Shown here piece after piece: positions 11,606 to 22,100 of a DNA stretch of 64,000 bases (position 1 is the first letter of the stretch; the number at the start of each line of letters is the position of its first letter). The DNA lies in NCBI GenBank assembly GCA_949710005.1, contig OX453276.1, positions 25,088,349 to 25,152,348 of the forward strand, read 5' to 3'. A model generated the notes under the pieces. That model did no database searches. It saw only the letters and a program-made list of their open reading frames with translations, and was not told the DNA's origin. Position numbers and translations under genes: made by a program. The stretch comes from Ricordea florida (taxonomy: Eukaryota > Cnidaria > Anthozoa > Corallimorpharia > Ricordeidae).

Positions 11606-11937
11606 CACAGGCGGCCCAAGCTCACAATGCGAGGAGATTTTTTTTTTTATGCGAACGTTGAGCGCGCAAAACGTGACACGGTTACCGCCGACATCTATTA
11701 CATAGCGACCGAGTTTGGTTACGCAGTATGTGGTGGTGTTGTGTTACAACGGTTTGAATTTATAAAGGTTTGTATGGGAAAAATGGTAATCGACATTATA
11801 GCTGAAATTTTGGTATTTTTGCAATAAGAATGACTCACCTCAATGCCTTGTTGTCTTTTCTATTGTCATCTCGCTTCTCAGCTCGATCCGAAGCCTTTTA
11901 TGCAAGTTGTCGCTTTTTGGTTTTTGGGCCGCCTGTG
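11606..11937. mobile_element. 332-bp MITE with 14-bp perfect inverted ends
   Basis: The ends are CACAGGCGGCCCAA and its exact complement TTGGGCCGCCTGTG. The flanks are TCAAAAA (11599-11605) and TCACAAA (11938-11944), a 7-bp duplication with one change. Comparison with the intact 5' LTR shows that the MITE plus one copy of the flank is extra. No coding capacity. Confidence 0.8.
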
Positions 11938-12004
11938 TCACAAATAAAGTGATTGTTTTCCGTTGGACGATTGTAGGTGATCTACTGCCTGTTGAAACAG
12001 GCAC

Positions 12005-13907
12005 TGGAGATAATTTTCATTTTACACAGGGAGTACGTAAGCACTAAAATTTCATTGAGGTTTTGATTCTCTGCCTCTTTAAGTGCAGAATGTGAGAGTT
12101 TGTTAATTGCCTCAGCTTGGCAGTAATATTTGCTGGAATAAGAATTATTGATGTTAATGTTTGGGAATGTCACTTCTTTATATGGGTCATTACCAATATC
12201 AATAAGACCGATATGTTATGTGTCATTAACAGAGTAATATAAGTTTAAGTGCATAATAGGAACATTTAAGTTGAAATACATAGTTCACATGATAAAATCT
12301 AAAATTAATCCTTGAAAACTTCAGTTGTTTTTACTGACGCCATTTCCTTTACATTTTGTTTCTTTAGTCTTAAACATTTATTTCATCGTAGATACTGAAA
12401 CTGGTTTTTTTCTTTATTTTCGGAGTGTTATCTCCTCAGTGCCTGTCAGACTTTCATCGTCATATATTTTGAAAATTGCATGCATTACTAGTACGCACTG
12501 ACCTCATGGATTTATAAATTGCCGCTACTACCTGTGATGTTTTTCAAATACATGAGATCGACATACCTAAAATGAAATTATTAAAATGGTTTCGTCAAGC
12601 TAGTTGTGGCTGAGTAAGTAAGGTTACTTATTTAGTAATACAAGGATGGGATATTTGTGGTTTTCAAATCAGTTTGGATTTTGGGGCGACTTAAAGGATT
12701 GGGAAGATCATACGGGAGTATAATGTAACTAATTCTCAGTACATTTTTATGTATAATGGCACTGTTCCCAGCCAGCATCTTGATGACTGAGGAACGGCTT
12801 TCTCGAGTACTGGTTTGCCTGATCCCTATAGAGCAAATTGACCTGAATTATATTGTTGGTGATCAAGGAAAACTATGTTTTAAATTAATTAAGGGAAATT
12901 ATCTTGACATGTTTTTTATGATTGTTTTCAGTTAGAAGTAGTTGTCATAATGTAATCCTAAATATGTGTCAGGGTGCAATAGAGTTGGAACTGTTAGTGT
13001 AACTGGGTAGCTCAAGATCTTTCACCTTTAAGGCGATTGTGAGAACAGTGAATTAGAAAATTAAGGTTGTGGAGAAGTGAATTTTCATTTTTCTAAATAA
13101 TATCACCATGTTGATTGAAATTTAACATAGAATACAAGTCAATAAGTTGATATTACTTTAAAATTGTCTATTTATTGAGAAGTTAAATTATTTTATAAAA
13201 GTCAATAATGACAATGATGTAAGGAGTGATGGTCAATTTCAGTTGGTTTTTATTGATTATTATCAACAAAAAAACAATTATTACCTTTTGTATGTTGACT
13301 GTTTTGGAACATTGAAACTAAAATTGATCATAAACTAAACGTTTATAGGAATTTATAATGACATGAAATCTTGCGATCGACTTTTATCGTGTATTGATAT
13401 TTGTGGAATAATTGGTATTGATTTTTATTTACAAAAATTGCTTTTTACTTAATTTTAGAATTATAGACATGTAAGCATAAATGATCAGGCGAAGGAAATT
13501 GTAGGCAGAGTTCTAAATGTTTAATGGCTGGCTAATGCACCGAAGTTGCAAGGATATTCTGCAGTAAGCTTTGATTTACTTAATTTTTTGCCACAGATTC
13601 TTGGGTATCCAGACGTATTTTTTTTTTCTTGGGGAAGGAGAAGCACTTTCACCTTCATCCTTTCTTGCTTGGAATTCATCATAATGTTTCTTGCTTTAGA
13701 GATGAATAGAAATTATAACAATTTTGTAGAAAATAGATGCTTTTGCATAGAAGTTGGAAATATATGTTTTGTTGGTTGACTGCATATCTCTTGACCTCCT
13801 GGTTTTATCCAATATCGTAGGACAAACTTGAAGGTATTATTGATGGGTTGGCAAACTAGTTATCTTATATTTTATATTTGGATGCAATGAATTGTTATAA
13901 TCTAGAA
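12005..13907. other. AT-rich stretch without recognised genes; second copies of repeat blocks A and B
   Basis: About 12050-13060 matches block A (3330-4190) and about 13160-13470 matches block B (2210-2480). The order is A then B here but B then A in the first copy. A 77-codon frame at 13546-13779 has no recognisable features and is probably chance. Confidence 0.6.
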
Positions 13908-14305
13908 ATTTCATGTGTAGCGTTTTTTTCGCCTCACGGCTCAAAGAACGACGAATGTTGCACAGTGTGGCGCGCTTGTTTCGCCTCAATTGGCTTAAAG
14001 AACGGCGTATATTTCATGTATAGCGTTTGTCTCGCCTCATGGCTTTAAGAACGACGTATATTTCATGTGTAGGGTTTATATCGCCTCATCACAAAAGAAC
14101 GAAGCATATATTTCATGTGTAGCGCTTATATCGCCTCATGACTAAAGAACGACGCATATTCCATTGTAGCGCGCTTGTTTCGCCTCAATTGGCTTAAAGA
14201 ACGACGTATATTTCATGTACAGCGTTTGTCTCGCCTCACGGCTTTAAGGACGATGGATGTTACACAGTGTAGCGCGCTTGTTTTGGCTCATGGCTGAGAG
14301 ATATT
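13908..14305 (+). repeat. Minisatellite, about 8 units of about 50 bp
   Basis: Units carry TTTCATGTGTAGCG, a TCGCCTCA core and AAAGAACGACG. The TAG/TGG/CAG before the GCG occurs at 13918, 13968, 14021, 14070, 14120, 14167, 14220 and 14270, a spacing of 47-53 bp. Two sub-types (GCGCGCTTGTTTCGCC and GCGTTTGTCTCGCC) recur in the same succession at units 2-3 and 6-7, which suggests a higher-order repeat. Confidence 0.85.
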
Positions 14306-15726
14306 TTATATGTGTCTCGCGAACTGACTTCCGGGGAGTCCGATGGACTCTTGCCAGGACGAACTGACTCCATCGGATCCGATCGAGTCTGTTTGCCAAC
14401 ATTTTCAACCCCCCTCGCTCCCCTTAACCTTTTACTTCCGGTACCACTTATCAAGCGCTTTGCGTCAATTTCCGGTTCCGGTCGCAATCGGAGTCGATCC
14501 GCCAGCTGGTGAAGACAACCCGACTCAGGTCGGGTGTATTGGACATGTGTGAACCTAACTTGCAAACACCACTGTGATGATCTACCAGCTAAGCTACTCA
14601 ATATCAACATTAATTTTGTCCTAACTATTCTCATATATTTGTTATGGTACTAGTGAGGAGAATTTGTTTAAATATCAATACAACTCTTGTTCGCTGATCA
14701 TTTTCGTTATTCTCATGACCTGAATGGTGGATGTATAGTGAGTATTGTAATGAGAAATTGGATGCTGGTCACTTCTGGGACTTGAAGGGTTACCAAATCC
14801 CAGTGTACATGCAAATTAGCTCCTATGCAGATCCCAAAGAGTATGTGCATAGGAAACTAAAGTGTAGATAGCTGGTTTAACTCATTTCCAGCGGTTTAAG
14901 AGAAATTTCCCAATGGTTTTTCTCAACGCTTTCAACTGCTTTTCTCAACTCTTTCATCAACACTTCCAACGGGTACCCAATGGCCAACAAAGGGCTTTAG
15001 CCATTCAACGGAAAAGCGTTAGGTTCGTTTTTGCATAAGAGGTCACATGTATGAAAGCACCAGTTCGAATCTGGTTCTATTATTCCATTATGTAACTATG
15101 TACAACATTCACAGGAGTCCAGGCAAGAAGTGAACAACAAGGAATTATAGAAACCTTTTTGTAAAAATTTAATATACATGTAAATTACCCTTGGCACATG
15201 TGAAATGCAAAAGCTGAATCAAAATTTTTGTCAAAACTTTGTCACATAAACAGTCACAGATTCAGTGACAATCAAACTGTAAATTCAACCAATTCAAATA
15301 TTGCATTGCATAATAAATAATTATTAAAATTATTAAAAATGATTATGTACTTCATTCTTGAAATAAATTTGGCACATGTGAAATTTAGCCACTGAACTGA
15401 CTCTTAAAGTGCCCCTGCGATCAAATTTTTCACATTTTATCTTTTTCCATTTTCGCGTAGAATATGACTCTCTCACTTACCTTGCCAAATTTCGATCCAT
15501 TTCGAGCAACAGAAGTCAACTTTTTCTAACCGTTTTATTCGAGATTTTGCGACCGCCATTATTTGGTCTTGTTCCGGAAGTAGATCTGAATGCCTCCTTG
15601 GGATTAAAGGAAGTGACGTCAAAGGCTCAACACGAAAAATGCATATGGCTAATTGCCATACAGAGTTCTGTACTCAATTCACAATCGTTTTTTGCGACTT
15701 TTATCACCAGTACCTTACCCAACATA
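14306..15726. other. Stretch without recognised genes
   Basis: Contains short overlapping frames on both strands near 14.3-14.6 kb that look like chance. A 20-bp run TCTCGCGAACTGACTTCCGG (14313-14332) recurs near 47571-47590 and marks a dispersed repeat. A tRNA-like B-box (GTTCGAATC near 15063) and a tRNA-like A-box on the minus strand (14581-14596) hint at tRNA-derived SINE remnants, but no complete tRNA or SINE could be drawn. Confidence 0.5.
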
Positions 15727-16024
15727 AATGACGGAAGCCCAAGCATAGTACAAGATTGCAGCAATCGTTCAAACCATGCTGCTGGGATTTCATTACATCG
15801 TAGTCCCGTAAATAAGTCGGAGCGGGAGAAGTGGGTTCGCTTTGTGCGTACTCGCTGCGAAAATTTTAACCCAAAAGGAGTTTTTGTTATATCGCTCTTT
15901 GGAAGACTGCTTCGAGAGAACTCTGCATGTGGAAGGATTAAGGCGAAAACTTCTCCCATGTTCAGTTCCTACTATCCATAGAAAAGGACCAGAAAAACCA
16001 TCATCAGCGCGATCTCGTCGAAAG
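15727..16024 (+). pseudogene. Degraded THAP-type zinc finger exon
   Basis: One frame (to about 15875) reads DCSNRSNHAAGISLHRSP...REKWVRFVR, the start of a THAP domain (C2CH zinc finger, DNA binding). A second frame (from about 15860) continues with LEDCFERT...LRRKLLPCSVPTI, the end of such a domain. So a frameshift lies in the middle, the first zinc cysteine is replaced, and the Cys-His pair before DCFER is missing. A good splice donor (GTAAGT) follows at 16025. Such domains occur in host regulators and in P-element transposases; which one this was cannot be told. Confidence 0.55.
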
Positions 16025-16440
16025 GTAAGTCCACGTGTTTTCGTAGTTTGTTTACGTTCGATTAAAGATGCATAAATAATAGGGATAACTGCATTTGGTC
16101 GCGTGGGAGCTTCCAAAATATTCCGATAACGACTGTATTATCTGTCTTACACAAAAACGCCTAATAAGTTATAAAGTGGCACATGTCGTGGCCAATGAGA
16201 TGTATACTGAATATATATAAATGGTACATATAAGTTTGAAAATACTTATATACTGTATACTCAGCTCTGCTATCACAGCATTGAGCACTTTATGCCAAGG
16301 TTGACTGTACCTTCATACGTAAATGGTACATATAAACACGATGAGATGATGTACTTCATCAGTGCGTAGAATTGATATTTCTACTGGCCTGTTAAAATTT
16401 CCTTCGTAGTAGATTGGAAATGTTTCATTTTTTCTTAGAT

Positions 16441-16640
16441 CGTAAAAGAAATTTTGGATTCTCAAGCTGCATCGTCCCACGATTCGCGGCAAGAGAGGAG
16501 TTAAAGGGTGTCATGGAGGAACTGGCAGAACAGGACCCAGCAGCCCTACACACTGTGATCCCGGACAAGGAGGACAAAGATGCAGCTAAAACCGAATACA
16601 ACTGGCAAAAAGCAAAGGAGACAGTGATATGTCCTCCTAC
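16441..16640 (+). other. Possible exon of unknown type
   Basis: A 200-bp open stretch follows a splice-acceptor-like TTTTTTCTTAG and contains ELKGVMEELAEQDPAALH, less AT-rich than its surroundings. It might belong to the same broken gene as the THAP exon. I do not recognise a domain. Confidence 0.2.
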
Positions 16641-16874
16641 CTGTTCTGGTATTAATAGTTGTTAGATTTATGTAATCCACTGTCATGTGATAATAATTTC
16701 AAAGGCTATTTGATTGAGGCTGTTTACAGCTTAGCCCACAGGCTGTGTCTAGTGCAAATAATCAAATGAATATAAATTAAAAAACTTCTCAAACAAGTGA
16801 TAGTGACTATGAAATTGTTCCAAACTTGTCAATGTACATTCCAGAGGGTAGTTAGTACTTCTCTTTTCTACAGA

Positions 16875-16990
16875 TGCAGAGCTACAACCAATGACACAAA
16901 ACACAACAGTTGTTGGAAGAAAAAGAGGTTAACCAGTGTGTAGGACCTGTGGAAATCCAAGGAAAGGCCATAAAAAGGGCAATGCTGCAG
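16875..16990 (+). pseudogene. Zinc-knuckle-like exon remnant
   Basis: After an acceptor-like TTTTCTACAG the sequence reads VGRKRG, an in-frame TAA, then PVCRTCGNPRKGHKKG, a short Cys/His-type motif. The stop in the middle suggests decay. Confidence 0.35.
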
Positions 16991-17804
16991 TATAAGTGCA
17001 AGCTAGGGCATTTATAAATCAACAGAGACCAAAACCAGAATCAACCTTTGTTGTTGGAAATACTCTAGGGTGATTTTGCCCCAAACTCGAATTTTCTCAT
17101 GATGGTTTCATTTGTCTGCACTGCTTAAATTGAAAAAGGAATTCGTGTATGGAGTTATTTCTAGGTTTGTCAATACTTTTGAAGTGTGCAGTTCAGTACA
17201 TTTTCAAAACTGAAAAACTCTGAATTGGGGGCAAAATGACCTCTAATAGGGGGTGAACTGGTATGGAGCGAAACAACCAGTTACCAGGGGAAATGACTAG
17301 TGAGAGTAAATTGGCCGTGAGAGATTACAACCAATACACCTTTTATTATGAACAGGATCAGTTGGTAATCTGCTAGTTGTAAATTTCCTATCCAAAAAAG
17401 TTTTCAATGTTAATATACCTAACCACATCGCTTCTTCCTAGCTACATTAAGTGCCATTGGGTATAAAAATAATTATTTGTTAAACTTTATCACATTAATC
17501 ATCTTCCTCATATCCCTGCAATCCCTCTTCTTTGGCAGTTGGAAAAGTTTTCCTGATGCTGTTGTAAACACAGCTAGGTAGAGGAAGACGGTTTGATGCC
17601 CCAACATATCCCCATACAAGTCTTAGAAACTGTAAGCAACAGCCCGAAGGAACCTGTGGAAAACAAGTTGTACATTATATTGTGTGTAATCCCTGCCAAA
17701 ATTACTCATGTAATTTCTAAATTGTTGTTCAAATTTTATTTTCCTCGGTTTGAAACTCATTATCATACATTACAATACCAGAAAACAAAGGAAAATAAAA
17801 TTTG

Positions 17805-18186
17805 AACCAAGGATAAAATTGAACTACAATATATACACATTGAATCGTTTATAATAATATACTCTTCAAAATCATGCACAGTTATTTGCACATCTGATTA
17901 GAGTTGATCGTATGACCCCCAAAATGCAACAACACATAGTAACATATGTATTATGCAACATCCCCTTACAGCATATTTCAGTGACCATTCACTTCCCCGG
18001 AAAGTTAAAGTTAGGCACGCGAATATGCTTTGTATTTTGTCCTTTGATAGTTGTATTTATTCCCTGAAGAAGGCTCAACATTCAGTTTGGCAAAATTGAA
18101 TGTAGCAGTATAGAACTTAGTGTACCTGAATTTAGTAGGAGAGATCATTAAACCAAGGATAAAATTGAACTACAACATATACATCT
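17805..18186 (+). repeat. Pair of direct repeats (about 30 bp)
   Basis: ACCAAGGATAAAATTGAAC occurs at about 17807 and again at about 18155, each followed by TACAAYATATACA. The rest of 16990-18828 is AT-rich with no recognised gene. Confidence 0.6.
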
Positions 18187-18828
18187 ACAAAAGTTCATGT
18201 AAACTTACTCGTGCTATGCTGTATCTCCATGAGCCAACCTTGTGGTGTAGGACTTTTTCTGTTTCATTTTAAAGCCGGCGCCAGCAGCGTGAAGAAGTCA
18301 TCTATTTAAACAAACTGCAACGAAACCAGGATGTGAAAGTTATGCATTCGCCTTCTTGCTCTATCCCCTCCATTCTTTCCCAACACCGGTTCACCACTAT
18401 GCAGCATCTGCACTCTTCGTGGTTCACGACATATTCCAAGTTGGAACATTTGCACCTTAGAAATAAAGTGTTAAATTCTCAAATTTACGTTTGCACATAG
18501 AGTAACACTTTATACAAAGAGATCAAAGTGATACGAAAAGAACGTGGTTCAATAATAGAAACTAAGGTAGCTAGCGATCAAAGAGTTTGTGTCTATTAAG
18601 CAAGTAAACATGACAAGGAGAACACAAACCAGTTTTCCACGGGTTCTACTCCAGAAAACCTGCTCCATAGAATTTCCTCTTCTGCTTCTTGAGCTACTTG
18701 CTCGAAGAACTCGGCTCTTCCTTGTTCGGCAAAAAGTCTTCGTTTGCAGAAACAAAACTATCCTCAGACGCTTCTGAAGAATTTTCACTACTTAAATTAT
18801 CCAAAGGTTCTTCGTCGGATATTGTAGA

Positions 18829-18981
18829 TGTGGTGTCTGACGTCATACCTCGTGCTCACATGATGCTTAGTGCATCGGAGGGCAAAGTTCACTTTCGGTT
18901 CCGTAGTTGTAAAATAATAAAGGTTGGTTGAGTTCTTCGTCTACTTTGGAACTCCCTAACGAAACGACCCAATACGCAACA
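18829..18981 (+). repeat. 5' LTR, 153 bp
   Basis: Begins TGTGGTGTCTGACGTC and ends ATACGCAACA. Contains AATAATAAAG, a candidate polyadenylation signal. Matches 23465-23617 throughout. Confidence 0.95.
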
Positions 18982-19101
18982 GTGGCGACGAGGATAACTT
19001 GGCAAACGAAAACTTAACGTCCGCTACGAACGGTGGATTGCCAGAATACGGGATAATTCAGCACTGAACCTCCGGCATCTGCTCGACCGAAAGCACGTGA
19101 A

Positions 19102-22100
19102 ATGGCGGGCAGACCACCTTTTGATGTTTTTAATCCTGAGGGCGAAGACATCGACAGTTACCTTGAGCGATTACAGGAATATTTCATTGCATACGATATC
19201 AAGAACGATTCAGATAATGCCGCTAAACGAAGAGCTATACTTCTCACATCTATTGGCAGTAGTTCTTATCGGGTATTGAAAGATTTATCATTTCCCGACG
19301 CGCCAAACTCGAAGACCTTCGACCAGCTTGCAACGCTGCTGCGTGGTCATTATAAGCCGACTCGTTTAAAAGTGGCAGAAAGATACAGGTTCCATTCTGC
19401 AACTCAGAAACCAGGTCAAAGTATCGTCGACTTTGTGAGAGAGCTGAAAAATCTTTCTGGGACATGTGAATTCACAAACGAACAGCTAAACGATAGTCTA
19501 CGCGATCGATTTATTTGCGGGCTTCGCTCAGAGCAGATTAAACGGAAATTATTATCGAATAACTTCACCTTTCAAGAAGCCGTGGACACTGCCATAGCCC
19601 AGGAAATAGCTCAGAAGGATGTACGTGACCTTGGAGCGATTTCTCACAGTGAAAATTCGTCTTCCAACGTAAACAAGGTCAAGCGAGAACATCGGTTGTC
19701 ACGTGGTCGCTCATCTGGTAGACATTATCGTGGCAATGGTAAACAACCTCAGCAGTACGAGAATCCACGGAAACAATGTTTTCGTTGTGGGTTAACCAAC
19801 CACACCCCGAACAATTGCAAATACAAAGGGTCAGAATGTTTCAAGTGTCACGCAACAGGTCACTTGCAGTCTGAGTGTCGCAACGTGAAACCATTTCCCA
19901 AACGATCGGCGGGAAAACAGTATGTACGTCACACGGATCAGGATTCTGAACATGAAGTGTGTAAGGACACAGGAGACGAGTTCCTGGGGTCAATCTTTAA
20001 TCTGGTAGAGAACCAAAAACCTGAGTCACGCAAATCACGAATTTCAGCTCCTGCTGTGAGAGTTCCTGTGCTTATTGAAGATGTTCAATTTCAGATGGAG
20101 GTAGATACGGGTGCTTCTGCTTCAATTCTAAATTACGCAGATTACGAGCGGTATTTCAAATACCTTTCGCTGAAGCCAGTAGAGAAATCATTCCATGCCT
20201 ATGCTGGCACACCGCTGGACGTTGCGGGACAGATTTTAGTTGACGTGGAGTACAACGGGCAACGCGCGACACTACCTCTTCTAGTTGTTCGTGCAGAACG
20301 GTACGCCCCTCCGTTGCTTGGACGATCTTGGATGATGAAAATTCGCCTCGACTGGGTAAACCTCTTTCCATCCTCAAACGGTCAGTTCTCGGTGTTCCAT
20401 GAGACGAATGTAGAGGTCGAACGTCTTAAGAAACTGTATGCTGACGTCTTCAAGCCTGAACTGGGGACTGTTAAAGGTGTTACGGCGAAATTGTACCTAA
20501 AGGAAAACGCAACACCAGTATTTCAACGGGCACGCCCAGTACCTTATGCCCTTCGCTCCGCGGTAGAGGAAGAACTGAAACGCATGGAAAATGATGGGGT
20601 TCTAAAACCTGTCGAAGTGAGCGACTGGGCAACGCCCATTGTTTGTGTTCCTAAAACCGATGGTACAGTACGTATTTGCGGTGATTATAAGGGCACAGTG
20701 AACCCAGCAATTCAGACCGAGCAGTTTCCGATTCCAACATTGGAGGAGATTCGAGGGCGTGTGTCTTCATGGAAGAAGTTCACGAAGATTGATCTGCGAA
20801 GTGCATATCAACAACTGATCCTAGACGAGGAATCACAAAAACTGTGTACGATTAACACCCATAAGGGTCTGTTCCGGTACACGCGGTTACCATTTGGAAT
20901 TTCATCCAGCCCCGCTATTTGGCAACGTTTCATCGAACAAGTGCTTGCAGGACTAGCAGGAACTTGTGTTATCATGGACGATTTGCTTGTAGGAGGCTCT
21001 GATGACGAGGAGCATGTGAAGAATTTAGAAGCAGTCCTGAAGCAGTTTCAGAAGTACGGGTTGCGAGTCAAACTACCGAAGTGTGTGTTTATGGCACCGT
21101 CAGTCATTTACTTTGGATTGCGCTTTTCAGAGAAGGGTCTTCAGCCGACGGGTGAAAAGGTCAAGGCCATCAAAGAAGCACCTATTCCACGCAACGTCAC
21201 AGAATTACGATCGTTCTTGGGAATGTTGGCGGCACTAACCAACTTTATCCCCAAGTTATCAACCCTTGCCCATCCTTTGTACGAGCTCCTAGGAAATAAG
21301 CCGTGGAATTGGTCGTCAAACTGCGACAAAGCTTTCTCTGATGTGAAATGTGCACTAACGTCAGAAACTGTGCTAACGCATTACAACTCTAGCCTTCCTG
21401 TAGAATTAGCGGTGGACGCTTCTCCATATGGTTTGGGTGCGGTCATAATGCACGTGTGTCCTAACGGCGAACGACGCCCTATTGCCTATGCGTCACGAAC
21501 ATTGAACGAACACGAAAAGCGTTATGCGCAGATCGACAAAGAAGCTTTGGCGATAATGTTTGGGCTAAAACGGTTCCATTTGTACCTATATGGCCGTCAC
21601 TTTACGATACAAACGGATCATAAGCCTCTGGAACGAATTTTGGGTCCTAAAACAGCCATCCCCTCGCTAGCAGCGATGCGTCTACAGCGTTGGGCGATCA
21701 TTCTTTCAGCTTTCAACTACAACATCAGGTCCGTTCCATCAAAGCAAAATGCAGTGGCTGACGCGCTGTCACGGTTGCCCTTGCCGTCAACGCGTAATGA
21801 CGAGGATTCTGCATATCATGTCGAAGAACGACTGATCCATGCCTTACCCATTACTCACAAAGAAATAAACCACGCCACAAGAGTAGACCCAGTACTGTCA
21901 AAGGTGCTAGAATATGTCAGGCAAGGCTGGCCAAAGCACGTGGAGGATCTACGCCTCCAACCCTACTTTAATCGTCGATTTGAGTTGTCTGTGGAGCAAG
22001 ACTGTCTTTTGTGGGGACTTCGGGTGGTCATACCTACTCGGTACCACAAAGACGTGCTTCAAGAGTTGCATTCAGGACACCCAGGGATTGTTCGGATGAA

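Larger units (their letters stand above)
4765..11999 (+). mobile_element. Decayed Ty3/gypsy-type retrotransposon with nested LINE and MITE in its 3' LTR
   Basis: The 5' LTR is 4765-4901 and the 3' LTR starts at 9243 and ends at 11999. The element is bounded by a perfect 5-bp duplication GGCAC (4760-4764 and 12000-12004). A purine-rich tract (GAGGAAAAGGGA) precedes the 3' LTR. The order inside is gag, protease, RT, RNase H, integrase, all broken by stops or frameshifts. The 3' LTR is interrupted by a LINE and then by a MITE, so the Ty3-type insertion is the oldest of the three. Confidence 0.9.

Noticed and set aside
13908-14305. CRISPR-like array
   Set aside because: The units repeat throughout with no unique spacers, and the context is animal DNA; it is a minisatellite.
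14540-14605. tRNA-derived SINE on the minus strand (TAGCTTAGCTGGTAGA A-box-like)
   Set aside because: The matching B-box is weak and no tail or duplication is visible; left as a hint only.
14260-14634. 124-codon minus-strand frame and overlapping plus-strand frames
   Set aside because: No recognisable motif, overlapping frames on both strands in GC-richer DNA; likely chance.
15040-15085. tRNA gene (GTTCGAATC T-loop-like sequence)
   Set aside because: No acceptor stem, D-arm or anticodon arm could be paired around it; at most a SINE remnant.
18549-18788. Overlapping frames on both strands left of the intact Ty3-type element
   Set aside because: No conserved motif and two competing frames; could be part of a host exon but cannot be supported.
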